Shown here: positions 38,702-48,804 of the stretch, piece by piece
Layout of the letters: each line of letters opens with the position of its first letter
How positions within the stretch are numbered: position 1 is the first letter of the stretch
Assembly: GCF_001551835.1 (NCBI RefSeq)
Contig: NZ_LODL01000021.1
Location: 223,750 to 287,749, forward strand
Length of the DNA stretch: 64,000 nucleotides
Reading direction: 5' to 3'
Source of the DNA: Dechloromonas denitrificans
Lineage (GTDB): Bacteria > Pseudomonadota > Gammaproteobacteria > Burkholderiales > Rhodocyclaceae
Translations under genes and position numbers: made by a program
The notes under the pieces: generated by a model
Seen by the model: only the letters and a program-made list of their open reading frames with translations
Databases searched by the model: none
What the model was told of the DNA's origin: nothing

Positions 38702-40021
38702 ATGAAAATCACCGTCGTCGGCACCGGCTATGTCGGTCTGGTAAGTGGTACCTGTCTGGCTGAAGTCGGCAACGACGTCCTCTGTCTGGACGTCGATCCG
38801 GAAAAGATCCGCATTCTCGAAGAAGGCGGCATCCCGATCTACGAACCGGGCCTGCAGGAAATGGTCCGCCGCAACGTTGCCGCCGGCCGCCTGAGCTTCA
38901 CCACCGATGTTGAAAAAGCCGTCCACCACGGCACCATCCAGTTCATCGCCGTCGGCACCCCGCCCGACGAAGACGGCTCGGCCGACCTCCAGTACGTGCT
39001 CGGTGCCGCCCGCAACATCGGCCGCCTGATGAGCGACTACAAGGTTGTCGTCGACAAGAGCACCGTCCCGGTCGGCACCGGCGCCAAGGTCAAGGCCGCC
39101 ATTGCCGACGAACTCGCGAAGCGGGCGGTCGACATCCCCTACAGCGTCGTTTCCAACCCGGAATTCCTCAAGGAAGGCGCTGCCGTCGAAGACTTCATGC
39201 GGCCCGACCGTATCGTCGTCGGCGCCGAAGAAGAGCAGGCCATCCTCCTGATGCGTGCCCTCTACGCCCCGTTCCAGCGCAACCACGAACGCCTGATCAT
39301 CACCGACGTCAAGAGCGCCGAACTGACCAAGTACGCCGCCAACGCCATGCTGGCCACCCGCATCAGCTTCATGAACGAACTCGCCAACCTGGCCGAAGTG
39401 CTCGGCGCCGACATCGAAATGGTCCGCCAGGGCATTGGCTCCGACCCGCGCATCGGCTACCACTTCCTCTACCCCGGCTGTGGCTACGGCGGTTCCTGCT
39501 TCCCGAAAGACGTCAAGGCCCTGATCGCCACTGCCCAGGACGACGCCGACATTACCCTCAAGGTGCTGACCGCCGTCGAAGAAGCCAACGATGCGCAAAA
39601 GCATGTGCTGACCCACAAGCTCAAGGCCCGCTTCGGCGATCTCAAGGGCAAGCACTTCGCGCTGTGGGGCCTGTCCTTCAAGCCCAACACCGACGACATG
39701 CGTGAAGCGCCGAGCCGCGAACTGATCGCCGACCTCTTCGCCGCCGGCGCCACCGTCACCGCCTACGACCCGGTCGCCATGCACGAAACGCAACGCATCT
39801 TCGGCGACGACAGCCGCCTGCAGTACGCCGAGAACCCGATGGGTGCGCTCGACAGCGCCGACGCGCTGCTCATCGTCACCGAATGGAAGGAATTCCGCAG
39901 CCCGGACTTCGACGCCATCAAGCAGACCCTGAAGAATCCGGTGATTTTCGACGGGCGCAACCTCTACGATCCCAAGCTGGTACGCGGGCTGGGCATCGAA
40001 TATTTCGCAATCGGACGTTAA
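38702..40021 (+). CDS. ugd: UDP-glucose 6-dehydrogenase
   Basis: Oxidises UDP-glucose to UDP-glucuronate using two NAD+. The 439-residue protein has the N-terminal [19 protein letters not shown] motif, [39 protein letters not shown], and the catalytic Cys in [16 protein letters not shown]. The C-terminal domain starts [26 protein letters not shown] separates it from lapB by 9 bases. Codons are extremely C-rich. The product may feed a polysaccharide or uronic acid-containing LPS core; a glucuronosyltransferase is not identified here. Confidence 0.96.
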   Translation: MKITVVGTGYVGLVSGTCLAEVGNDVLCLDVDPEKIRILEEGGIPIYEPGLQEMVRRNVAAGRLSFTTDVEKAVHHGTIQFIAVGTPPDEDGSADLQYVLGAARNIGRLMSDYKVVVDKSTVPVGTGAKVKAAIADELAKRAVDIPYSVVSNPEFLKEGAAVEDFMRPDRIVVGAEEEQAILLMRALYAPFQRNHERLIITDVKSAELTKYAANAMLATRISFMNELANLAEVLGADIEMVRQGIGSDPRIGYHFLYPGCGYGGSCFPKDVKALIATAQDDADITLKVLTAVEEANDAQKHVLTHKLKARFGDLKGKHFALWGLSFKPNTDDMREAPSRELIADLFAAGATVTAYDPVAMHETQRIFGDDSRLQYAENPMGALDSADALLIVTEWKEFRSPDFDAIKQTLKNPVIFDGRNLYDPKLVRGLGIEYFAIGR

Positions 40022-40036
40022 TTGACGGTAGGCAGC

Positions 40037-40963
40037 ATGCTGGAAAAAGTTTCGCAGGTTCGCCTGCTCGTGGTGGGCGATGTGATGCTCGATCGTTACT
40101 GGTTCGGCGAGGTCAACCGGATTTCGCCGGAGGCGCCGGTACCGGTGGTCAAGGTTGAGCGGCAGGAGGAGCGTCTGGGCGGAGCCGCCAACGTCGCCCG
40201 CAATGCGGCTTCACTCGGGGCGACGACGGCGCTGCTGTCGGTGGTTGGCGATGACGATGCCGGGCGTTCCCTCGGCCGCCTGCTCGAAGAGGGGCTGATC
40301 GATGCAGGCCTGCATGTCGACCGCGATATCGACACCATCGTCAAGTTGCGCGTCATCGGACGTCAGCAGCAATTGCTGCGCATCGACTTCGAAACGCCGC
40401 CGTCGCATGAAATCCTGCAGGCCAAGCTGGCCGATTTCGAGCGTCGGGTCGCCGATGCCGATGTCGTGATCCTGTCGGATTACGGCAAGGGCGGCCTGAC
40501 CCACATCGCCGAGATGATCCGCATCGCCCGCGCCGCGGCCAAGCCGGTGCTGGTCGATCCGAAGGGTGACGAGTGGGAAAAATACGCCGGGGCGACGGTG
40601 ATCACCCCGAACCGCTCCGAATTGCGCGAAGTGGTCGGTCGTTGGTCCTCGGAAGCTGATCTGATCGCCAAATCGCAGAAACTCCGCGCCGATCTCGGTC
40701 TCGAAGCCTTGCTGGTCACGCGTAGCGAAGAGGGTATGACCCTGTTTGCTGATGGCGAAACGCATCATCAGGCGGCCCTGGCGCGGGAAGTGTTCGACGT
40801 TTCCGGGGCCGGCGATACGGTGATTGCGACGCTGGCCGTGATGATCGCGGCAGGTGCCGATTGGGCCGAAGCCATCCGTGTCGCCAATGTGGCGGCCGGC
40901 ATCGTGGTTGGCAAGCTGGGGACCGCTGTTGTTACCCGCCAAGAACTCGCAGCAGCTCTGTAA
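40037..40963 (+). CDS. rfaE1: D-glycero-beta-D-manno-heptose-7-phosphate kinase
   Basis: Phosphorylates heptose-7-phosphate at C1 for ADP-heptose synthesis (LPS inner core). The 308-residue protein is a PfkB-family kinase: VGDVMLDRYWFGEVNRISPE, RLGGAANVARNAASLGA, VILSDYGKGGLT, and the catalytic FDVSGAGDTVIATLA. The nucleotidyltransferase half found in the E. coli HldE fusion is absent, so adenylylation must come from a separate rfaE2. ATG 40037 has GGTAGG about 5 bases upstream and is preferred to a TTG at 40022. rfaD follows. Confidence 0.95.
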   Translation: MLEKVSQVRLLVVGDVMLDRYWFGEVNRISPEAPVPVVKVERQEERLGGAANVARNAASLGATTALLSVVGDDDAGRSLGRLLEEGLIDAGLHVDRDIDTIVKLRVIGRQQQLLRIDFETPPSHEILQAKLADFERRVADADVVILSDYGKGGLTHIAEMIRIARAAAKPVLVDPKGDEWEKYAGATVITPNRSELREVVGRWSSEADLIAKSQKLRADLGLEALLVTRSEEGMTLFADGETHHQAALAREVFDVSGAGDTVIATLAVMIAAGADWAEAIRVANVAAGIVVGKLGTAVVTRQELAAAL

Positions 40964-40972
40964 GGAATAAAT

Positions 40973-41971
40973 ATGTACACAGTCGTTACCGGCGCTGCCG
41001 GCTTCATTGGTTCGAATATCGTCAAGGCCCTCAACGAGCGCGGCGTCACCAAGATCATCGCGGTCGATAACCTGACCAAGGCCGACAAGTTCAAGAATCT
41101 GATCGACTGCGAAATCGCCGATTACCTCGACAAGCAGGATTTCATCGAGCGCATCCAGGCCGGCCATTTCGATGGAGAGATCGAAGCGATTTTCCATGAA
41201 GGCGCCTGCTCCGACACCATGGAAACCGACGGCCGCTACATGATGGAGAACAACTACCGGTACTCCATGATCCTGCTCGACTGGTGCCAGGATCAGGACG
41301 TCCAGTTGCTCTATGCTTCCAGCGCGGCGACCTACGGCGGCAGCAATATCTTCAAGGAAGAGCGCCAGTATGAAGGCCCGCTCAACGTTTACGGCTATTC
41401 CAAGTTCCTGTTCGACCAGGTGGTGCGCCAGCGTCTGGCCCAGAGCCCGTCGTCGCAGATCGTCGGTTTCCGCTATTTCAACGTCTATGGCCCGCGCGAG
41501 ACGCACAAGGGGCGGATGGCCTCGGTCGCCTTCCACAACTACAACCAGTTCAAGGCCGACGGCAAGGTTAAGCTGTTCGAAGGCTCGCATGGCTACGAGA
41601 ACGGCGGTCAGATGCGAGATTTCGTCTTTGTTGGCGATGTCGCCAAGGTCAATCTCTTCTTCCTGGACCATCCGGAAAAGTCCGGCATCTTCAATCTCGG
41701 CTCCGGTCGGGCCCAGAGTTTCAATGATGTGGCGGTTGCTGCGGTCAACGGCTGCCGCAAGGCAAAAAGCGAGGCGCCGCTAACGCTGGACGAACTGCGG
41801 GCACAGGGTTTGCTCGAATATATCGCTTTCCCCGAGGCCTTGAAGGGCAAGTACCAGGCATTCACGCAGGGCGATCTGACCCGCTTGCGCGCTGCCGGCT
41901 ACGATGCTCCGATGGCGACGGTTGAGGAGGGCGTCTCCCAATACATCGAGTGGCTCCATAAAAATGTATAA
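40973..41971 (+). CDS. rfaD: ADP-L-glycero-D-manno-heptose 6-epimerase
   Basis: Last step of ADP-L,D-heptose synthesis for LPS core (also HldD). The 332-residue short-chain dehydrogenase-type enzyme has [17 protein letters not shown], the [21 protein letters not shown] block, [21 protein letters not shown] with Y-x3-K, and [19 protein letters not shown] in front of ATG 40973 is a good ribosome-binding site. It overlaps cysM by 8 bases. Confidence 0.97.
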   Translation: MYTVVTGAAGFIGSNIVKALNERGVTKIIAVDNLTKADKFKNLIDCEIADYLDKQDFIERIQAGHFDGEIEAIFHEGACSDTMETDGRYMMENNYRYSMILLDWCQDQDVQLLYASSAATYGGSNIFKEERQYEGPLNVYGYSKFLFDQVVRQRLAQSPSSQIVGFRYFNVYGPRETHKGRMASVAFHNYNQFKADGKVKLFEGSHGYENGGQMRDFVFVGDVAKVNLFFLDHPEKSGIFNLGSGRAQSFNDVAVAAVNGCRKAKSEAPLTLDELRAQGLLEYIAFPEALKGKYQAFTQGDLTRLRAAGYDAPMATVEEGVSQYIEWLHKNV

Positions 41972-42863
41972 AACCCTGCAGGATTTTGTCGGAAACACCC
42001 CGCTGGTACGCCTGGTGCGTATTCCGGGGGCGGAGAACGACAAGCGCAACAACGTCATCCTCGCCAAGCTGGAAGGCAACAATCCGGCCGGTTCGGTCAA
42101 GGACCGGCCTGCTCTGTCGATGATCGTCCATGCCGAGGCGCGCGGCGACATCAAGCCGGGCGATACGCTGATTGAGGCGACTTCCGGCAATACCGGCATT
42201 GCGCTGGCGATGGCGGCGGCGATCAAGGGCTACCGGATGATCCTGGTCATGCCGGAAAACCAGAGCATCGAGCGCCGGCAAAGCATGCGCGCCTACGGCG
42301 CTGAGCTGGTGCTGACGCCCAAGGATGGCGGCATGGAGCTGGCGCGCGATGTCGCCGACAAGATGCGGGACGAAGGCAAGGGCATCATCCTCGACCAGTT
42401 CGGCAACCCGGACAATCCGCTTGCCCACCTCGAAGGTACCGGCCCGGAAATCTGGCGTGATACCGACGGCAAGGTGACGCACTTTGTTTCCAGCATGGGC
42501 ACGACCGGCACCATCATGGGGACCTCGGCCTACCTGAAGGGGCAGAATCCGACGATCCAGATCGTTGGCTGCCAGCCGGAAGAGGGTAGCCAGATTCCCG
42601 GTATCCGCAAATGGCCGGAAGCCTACCTGCCGAAGATTTACGACAAAACCAACGTCGACCGCATCGAATACGTCAGCCAGGCCGATGCCGAGGCGATGAC
42701 GCGCCGTCTGGCGATGGAAGAGGGCATCTTCGCCGGCATTTCCTCGGGCGGGGCGCTGGCCGTTGCGCTGCGCCTGTCGCAGACGCTGGAAAATGCGGTG
42801 ATCGTCAGCATCATTTGCGATCGCGGCGACCGCTACCTGTCGACCGGCGTTTTCCCGGCATGA
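41964..42863 (+). CDS. cysM: Cysteine synthase B
   Basis: PLP enzyme that makes cysteine from O-acetylserine and sulfide or thiosulfate. The 299-residue product has [25 protein letters not shown] with the PLP lysine, [28 protein letters not shown] and [25 protein letters not shown] with a shortened loop fits CysM rather than CysK. It overlaps rfaD by 8 bases and the next gene by 4. This is the other sulfur-related gene of the window, but it belongs to the core operon, far from cysC. Confidence 0.94.
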   Translation: MYKTLQDFVGNTPLVRLVRIPGAENDKRNNVILAKLEGNNPAGSVKDRPALSMIVHAEARGDIKPGDTLIEATSGNTGIALAMAAAIKGYRMILVMPENQSIERRQSMRAYGAELVLTPKDGGMELARDVADKMRDEGKGIILDQFGNPDNPLAHLEGTGPEIWRDTDGKVTHFVSSMGTTGTIMGTSAYLKGQNPTIQIVGCQPEEGSQIPGIRKWPEAYLPKIYDKTNVDRIEYVSQADAEAMTRRLAMEEGIFAGISSGGALAVALRLSQTLENAVIVSIICDRGDRYLSTGVFPA

Positions 42864-43645
42864 AACCGGTCCTCGTTTTCGATATCGAGACGATTCCCGA
42901 TGTTGCCGGCCTGCGCCGCCTGAACGATCTGCCCGGCGAGCTTTCCGACGACGAGGTCGCCGAGCTCGCCTTCCAGCAGCGGCGGGCCAAGACCGGCAAC
43001 GATTTCCTGCAGTTGCACCTGCAGCGCGTCGTCGCCATCTCCTGTGTGCTGCGCACCAGCGAAGGCCTCAAGGTCTGGTCGCTGGCCGAACCGGAGCAGG
43101 GCGAGGGCGAGATCATCCAGCGCTTCTTCGATGGCATCGAGAAATTCACGCCGCAGATCGTTTCCTGGAACGGTAGCGGCTTCGACCTGCCGGTGCTGCA
43201 CTATCGCGGCATGCTGCATGGAGTCAGCGCGCCACGCTACTGGGATCTGGGCGACGGCGACTATGCCGATTCGCGCGATTTCAAGTGGAACAACTACATC
43301 AGTCGCTACCACATGCGCCATCTCGACCTGATGGACCTGTTGGCCCTCTACAACCCGCGTGCCAACGCGCCGCTCGACGACCTGGCCAAGCTCTACGGCT
43401 TTCCCGGCAAGCTCGGCATGGATGGCGGCAAGGTCTGGGAAGCCTGGCAGGCCGGCAAGAGCGCCGAAATTCGCGACTATTGCGAAACCGATGTCATCAA
43501 TACCTACCTCGTCTATAACCGCTTCCGTCGCCTGCGCGGCGAACTGACAGCGGCCGAGGAAGGGGCGGAAATCGACTTCGTCAAGGCGCAGCTCGCCAAG
43601 ATCGGGGCGCCGCACTGGCAAGAGTTTCTCGCCGCCTGGCACTGA
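42860..43645 (+). CDS. Predicted 3'-5' exonuclease, PolB-like DEDD family
   Basis: A 261-residue nuclease-type protein. The DEDD acidic residues appear as VFDIETIPD, SWNGSGFDLPVL and RDYCETDVINTYLVYNRF (YxxxD form), as in the exonuclease domain of B-family DNA polymerases, here without a polymerase part. A role in DNA repair or RNA trimming is possible; no partner is nearby. ATG 42860 overlaps cysM by 4 bases, so it is part of the same operon. Its last codons carry the promoter of ppa. Confidence 0.88.
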   Translation: MKPVLVFDIETIPDVAGLRRLNDLPGELSDDEVAELAFQQRRAKTGNDFLQLHLQRVVAISCVLRTSEGLKVWSLAEPEQGEGEIIQRFFDGIEKFTPQIVSWNGSGFDLPVLHYRGMLHGVSAPRYWDLGDGDYADSRDFKWNNYISRYHMRHLDLMDLLALYNPRANAPLDDLAKLYGFPGKLGMDGGKVWEAWQAGKSAEIRDYCETDVINTYLVYNRFRRLRGELTAAEEGAEIDFVKAQLAKIGAPHWQEFLAAWH

Positions 43646-43669
43646 CAGTGCTTAGCACAGCGTTATAAT
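43642..43669 (+). promoter_or_regulatory. Sigma-70-type promoter of ppa
   Basis: CTGACA at 43642-43647 (5 of 6 bases of the -35 consensus) and a perfect TATAAT at 43664-43669 are 16 bases apart. The -35 overlaps the stop codon of the exonuclease gene. Transcription should begin near 43676, about 30 bases before the ppa start. Confidence 0.8.
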
Positions 43670-43705
43670 CACAAGTTCTCAAAACCTAAACGCAGAGAGA
43701 TTACG

Positions 43706-44242
43706 ATGGCTCTTAACAACGTTCCTTCCGGCAAGTCCCTCCCCGACGACTTCAACGTCATCATCGAAATCACCGCCCACGCCGACCCCGTCAAGTACGA
43801 AGTCGACAAGGAATCCGGCGCGATTTTCGTCGATCGTTTCATGGGTACCGCGATGCACTATCCGTGCAACTACGGCTACATCAACAACACCATCGCCGGC
43901 GACGGCGACCCGGTCGATGTGCTGGTCGTGACCCCGTTCGGCCTGCCGCCGGGCGTTGTCGTGCGTTGCCGCCCGCTCGGCATGCTGGCCATGGAAGACG
44001 AGGGCGGTCAGGACGCCAAGCTGCTGGCCGTGCCGGTCGACAAGTTGACCCCGCTCTACAAGGACGCCAAGACCTTCGAAGACATTCCGCAACTGCTGCG
44101 TGACCAGATCTCCCACTTCTTCTCCCATTACAAGGATCTGGAGAAGGGCAAGTGGGTCAAGATCGTTGGCTGGCAGGGTATTGATGCCGCCAAGAACGAA
44201 ATCATGGAAGGCGTCGCCCGTTACCAGGCCGAAGCCAAGTAA
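43706..44242 (+). CDS. ppa: Inorganic pyrophosphatase
   Basis: Hydrolyses pyrophosphate to phosphate, pulling biosynthetic reactions forward. The 178-residue protein is a family I soluble enzyme: [48 protein letters not shown] with the metal-binding aspartates, [20 protein letters not shown], and [19 protein letters not shown]. It has its own strong promoter and an AGAGAG ribosome-binding site upstream of ATG 43706. nadE follows after 12 bases. Confidence 0.97.
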   Translation: MALNNVPSGKSLPDDFNVIIEITAHADPVKYEVDKESGAIFVDRFMGTAMHYPCNYGYINNTIAGDGDPVDVLVVTPFGLPPGVVVRCRPLGMLAMEDEGGQDAKLLAVPVDKLTPLYKDAKTFEDIPQLLRDQISHFFSHYKDLEKGKWVKIVGWQGIDAAKNEIMEGVARYQAEAK

Positions 44243-44254
44243 GAAGCCGTCCGT

Positions 44255-45874
44255 ATGATGCGAATCGCCGTTGCCCAGTTCAACGCCACCGTCGGTGACC
44301 TGACGGGCAACGTCGAACGTATCTTGAAGTGCGCCGCGCAGGCCAAGGCCCGCGGCGCCCAGGTGTTGTTGACGCCTGAGTTGTCGCTGTGCGGTTATCC
44401 GCCGGAAGACCTGTTGCTGCGTCCCGATTTCTATCGGGCCTGCCACCAGGCACTGGATGATCTGGCGAGCCGGGTCGAGGGAATTGTCCTCGTCGTCGGC
44501 TACCCGGAAGAAAGCGATGGCCACTGCTACAACGCGGCCATGGTCATTGAAAATGGCCAGAAAAAGGCGGTCTACCGCAAGATTCGCCTGCCCAACTACG
44601 AAGTGTTCGACGAACAGCGTTATTTCGAAGCCGGCAGCGAAGCCTGTGTCGTCACCATCGCCGGGGTTCGTTGCGGCATCAATATTTGCGCCGATATCTG
44701 GGAGCCGGGCGCTTTCGAACTGGCCTGCACGGCTGGCGCCGAGTTGATGCTGGTGCTCAATGCCTCGCCCTGCCATCTGGAAAAACACCAGCAGCGGGCA
44801 CAGGTACTCGGCGAGCGGATCGAGGCGACTGGGGTGCCGGCCGTCTACGCCAATCTGGTCGGCGGCCAGGATGAACTGGTCTTTGACGGTGCTTCTTTCG
44901 CCCTCGATGCGCACAAAGTCTGCCGGATGCGCCTGCCGCAATTCGAGGAAGCGCTCGGCATCGTCGATTTCACGGCCGGCAATTTGCAGTCGGCCGACAT
45001 GGCGAGCGAATTGTCGATCGAGGCCGAAGCCTACCAGGCCCTGGTGCTGGGCGTTCGCGACTACATCGGCAAGAGCGGCTTCAAGGGCGCCATCATCGGC
45101 CTTTCCGGCGGTATCGATTCGGCCTTGACGCTGTGCGTCGCGGTCGACGCGCTGGGGGCCGACAAAGTGCGGGCGGTGATGATGCCGTCGCCATATACCG
45201 CCCAGATGAGCCTCGACGATTCGCGGGCGATGATCCAGAAGCTGGGCGTGCGTTACGACGAAATCGCCATCGCGCCGGCCATGCAGACCTATGCCGCCAT
45301 GCTCGACCCGCTGTTCGCCGGTCTGCCGGCCGACACCACCGAAGAGAACATCCAGGCGCGCATTCGCGGCAACATCCTGATGGCGCTCTCCAACAAGACT
45401 GGTGCGCTGGTGCTGACCACCGGCAACAAGTCGGAGATGGCGGTTGGCTACTGCACGCTGTACGGCGACATGGCCGGCGGCTTCGCGGTGATCAAGGACG
45501 TCTACAAGACGCTGGTCTATCGCCTGTCGCGCTACCGCAATACGCTGTGCGGCGAGAGCGGCCCGGTCATTCCCGAGAACATTATCGTCCGGCCGCCTTC
45601 GGCCGAATTGAAGCCGGACCAGACCGACCAGGACTCTCTGCCGCCGTACGAGGTGCTCGATGCCATCGTCCGCGCCTACATGGAAGAAGATCGCAGTCCG
45701 CGTGAGATCATCGCCGCCGGCTTGCCGGAAGCCGACGTGCGTCGCGTCGTGCGCCTGTTGCGGATTGCCGAATACAAGCGCCGGCAGTCGCCGGTCGGTA
45801 TCCGCATCACGCCGCGTGGTTTCGGCAAGGATTGGCGTTACCCTATTACCAATCGTTATCAAGACGAATTCTAA
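44255..45874 (+). CDS. nadE: Glutamine-dependent NAD+ synthetase
   Basis: Makes NAD+ from deamido-NAD+ with ATP and glutamine. The 539-residue enzyme has an N-terminal nitrilase-type glutaminase domain with its catalytic triad (Glu in TPELSLCGYPPEDLL, Lys in YRKIRLPNYEVF, Cys in GINICADIWEP) and a C-terminal synthetase domain with the ATP loop IGLSGGIDSALTL and TTGNKSEMAVGY. ATG 44255 or 44258 can be the start. It forms a pair with glnB 27 bases downstream, as in many Betaproteobacteria, linking NAD synthesis and nitrogen signalling. Confidence 0.96.
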   Translation: MMRIAVAQFNATVGDLTGNVERILKCAAQAKARGAQVLLTPELSLCGYPPEDLLLRPDFYRACHQALDDLASRVEGIVLVVGYPEESDGHCYNAAMVIENGQKKAVYRKIRLPNYEVFDEQRYFEAGSEACVVTIAGVRCGINICADIWEPGAFELACTAGAELMLVLNASPCHLEKHQQRAQVLGERIEATGVPAVYANLVGGQDELVFDGASFALDAHKVCRMRLPQFEEALGIVDFTAGNLQSADMASELSIEAEAYQALVLGVRDYIGKSGFKGAIIGLSGGIDSALTLCVAVDALGADKVRAVMMPSPYTAQMSLDDSRAMIQKLGVRYDEIAIAPAMQTYAAMLDPLFAGLPADTTEENIQARIRGNILMALSNKTGALVLTTGNKSEMAVGYCTLYGDMAGGFAVIKDVYKTLVYRLSRYRNTLCGESGPVIPENIIVRPPSAELKPDQTDQDSLPPYEVLDAIVRAYMEEDRSPREIIAAGLPEADVRRVVRLLRIAEYKRRQSPVGIRITPRGFGKDWRYPITNRYQDEF

Positions 45875-46240
<366 letters not shown>

Positions 46241-46265
46241 GCGCTGCTTCTTGCTGCCAGAAGAG

Positions 46266-46287
46266 GGCGACTGCGGTCGCCTTTTTT
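46266..46287 (+). terminator. Rho-independent terminator after glnB
   Basis: Stem GGCGAC (46266-46271) and GTCGCC (46276-46281) with a TGCG loop, followed by six T. It ends the ppa-nadE-glnB unit and touches the stop codon of the convergent smr gene. Confidence 0.85.
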
Positions 46288-47041
46288 ATTTTTTGCTGGA
46301 GCGCAACAGCGCGATCAAGGCGCCCTCGCCGCCATCCTGCGGGCGGGCCTGGCAAAAGGCGAGGATCTCGATACGCTGCATCAGCCAGCCACGAACCAGT
46401 TGGCGCAGGATGGAAAGCTTCTGCGGCGAGCCATGCCCCTTGCCGTGAATGATGCGGACGCAGCGCGTGCCATGGTGCAGGCATTCAGCCAGGAAGTTGC
46501 CGAGCAGGTGGCGGGCTTCGTCGCGATTCAGGCCGTGCAGGTCGAGTTCCTCCTGAATCACCCAGCGGCCGCGGCGCAGATCCTTGAGGATGCTGCCAGC
46601 CAGGCCCTGGCGCAGGTAGTTCGGCTCATCGCCGCCTTCCAGCCGGTCTTGCAGGCCGATCGGGCCGTGCAGGCTTTCGTGCAGCGCCGCCTGCTCGTCG
46701 GCTACGAACTGCTGTGGGCAGGGGGGCGGCAACGGGCCGCCGAGAAGTACCCGGTTCGGGGCGGGCAGGGGCTGGACGCCCGACATTGCCAGTTGAAAGG
46801 CCGCCAGTTCCGGATCGCTCGGCAGGGCGGCTGGCGGCTTGCTGGCAGCGGCCTGCCAGTGTGCCGGCAGCGCTGGTTCGGCCTGTTGCTTCGAGCGTTC
46901 TGGTTTTTCCGGCAGTCTTGGCGCCGGCGGGGTGAGGCGCCGGGGCCTGGTTTTCGGCAGTTGGACGCGGTTGACCGGCGGCAGCGGCGCAATGTCCGCT
47001 ACCGCCGCCTGGAAGGCGGCAAGGTCTTCCGGGTCGATCAA
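46286..47041 (-). CDS. Smr domain protein with duplicated N-terminal motif
   Basis: A 251-residue protein. The C-terminal Smr domain (residues about 165-250) has EELDLHGLNRDEARHLLGNF, VRIIHGKGHGSP and an RQLVRGWLMQRIEILAF ending; Smr domains of this kind bind or nick nucleic acids, with LDLHG and the HGKG motif as landmarks. The N-terminal 115 residues are rich in Pro and carry the same short motif twice (FQAAVADIAPLPPVNRVQL and FQLAMSGVQPLPAPNRVLL). The start can only be TTG 47041, since the frame is closed upstream by the trxB stop; the gap to trxB is 12 bases. The exact substrate is unknown. Confidence 0.85.
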   Translation of the reverse strand: MIDPEDLAAFQAAVADIAPLPPVNRVQLPKTRPRRLTPPAPRLPEKPERSKQQAEPALPAHWQAAASKPPAALPSDPELAAFQLAMSGVQPLPAPNRVLLGGPLPPPCPQQFVADEQAALHESLHGPIGLQDRLEGGDEPNYLRQGLAGSILKDLRRGRWVIQEELDLHGLNRDEARHLLGNFLAECLHHGTRCVRIIHGKGHGSPQKLSILRQLVRGWLMQRIEILAFCQARPQDGGEGALIALLRSSKK

Positions 47042-47053
47042 GCCGGTTGGCGC

Positions 47054-48045
<992 letters not shown>

Positions 48046-48101
48046 GCCTTCTCAGAGCCACAGATTTTTCCCGAGTTCCTATGTTGTTTGGGAAAGCAGT
48101 T

Positions 48102-48107
48102 TATAAT
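48102..48107 (+). promoter_or_regulatory. -10 element of the Crp/Fnr-type regulator promoter
   Basis: A perfect TATAAT lies 33 bases before the ATG at 48140. The -35 region is weak. Together with the minus-strand -10 it makes this 120-base gap a divergent promoter region. Confidence 0.6.
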
Positions 48108-48139
48108 CGTTGCGTAACTATATGAACGGAAAATGATTT

Positions 48140-48802
48140 ATGTCCGCTACCAATTTCGGCTTGAGTCTGGTTGTCCTGCGCAATGTACCGTTGTTTGCCG
48201 GGCTGAATGAGGTCGAACTGGAGAAGCTCTCCAAGGTTTCGGGCCGAAAACGCGTCGAGCGCGGCGCCTTCGTCGTCCGCGCCGGCGACGATACGGATTC
48301 GCTATATATCCTGCTCAGCGGTCGGGCCAAGGTGACCAACAGCGACGAAGAGGGGCGCGAGATCATTCTCGCCTGGCTGGGCCCCGGCGAATTTTTCGGT
48401 GAAATGGGGTTGATCGACGGTAGTCCGCGCTCGGCCAGCGTCGTCGCCAGCGAAGCCTGCGAGCTGCTCTGCCTGAGCAAGGATGCCTTCCAGCGCTGCA
48501 TGCAGGACAATTTCCAGGTAGCGCAGAAGTTGATGCAGAGCCTGGTCCGCCGCTTGCGCGAGGCTGACCGCAAGATTGAGAGCCTGGCGCTGCTTGATGT
48601 TTATGGCCGCGTCGCGCGCCTGCTGCTCGATCTTTCCGAGGAAGTGGATGGCCGTCGTGTCGTTCGCAAGAAAATATCCAAGCAGGACATGGCGCGGATG
48701 ATTGGTGCTTCGCGCGAAATGGTCAGCAAGGTGATGAGGGATCTGGAGTTGAGTGCATATATTCATACTGAAGGTGACCAGGTGGTCATTCTCGGGGCTT
48801 GA
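48140..48802 (+). CDS. Crp/Fnr family transcription regulator
   Basis: A 220-residue regulator. Residues about 12-125 are a cyclic-nucleotide-binding-type beta roll ([57 protein letters not shown]). A long dimer helix follows, then a C-terminal winged helix with [22 protein letters not shown] as recognition unit. The [14 protein letters not shown] block is close to the cAMP-binding pattern of Crp. The cysteines present (CELLCL, RCM) do not form an FNR-type iron-sulfur set. The ligand is thus likely a nucleotide, but not proven. It stands directly before ftsK, where many Gammaproteobacteria have lrp. Confidence 0.9.
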   Translation: MSATNFGLSLVVLRNVPLFAGLNEVELEKLSKVSGRKRVERGAFVVRAGDDTDSLYILLSGRAKVTNSDEEGREIILAWLGPGEFFGEMGLIDGSPRSASVVASEACELLCLSKDAFQRCMQDNFQVAQKLMQSLVRRLREADRKIESLALLDVYGRVARLLLDLSEEVDGRRVVRKKISKQDMARMIGASREMVSKVMRDLELSAYIHTEGDQVVILGA

Positions 48803-48804
48803 GC

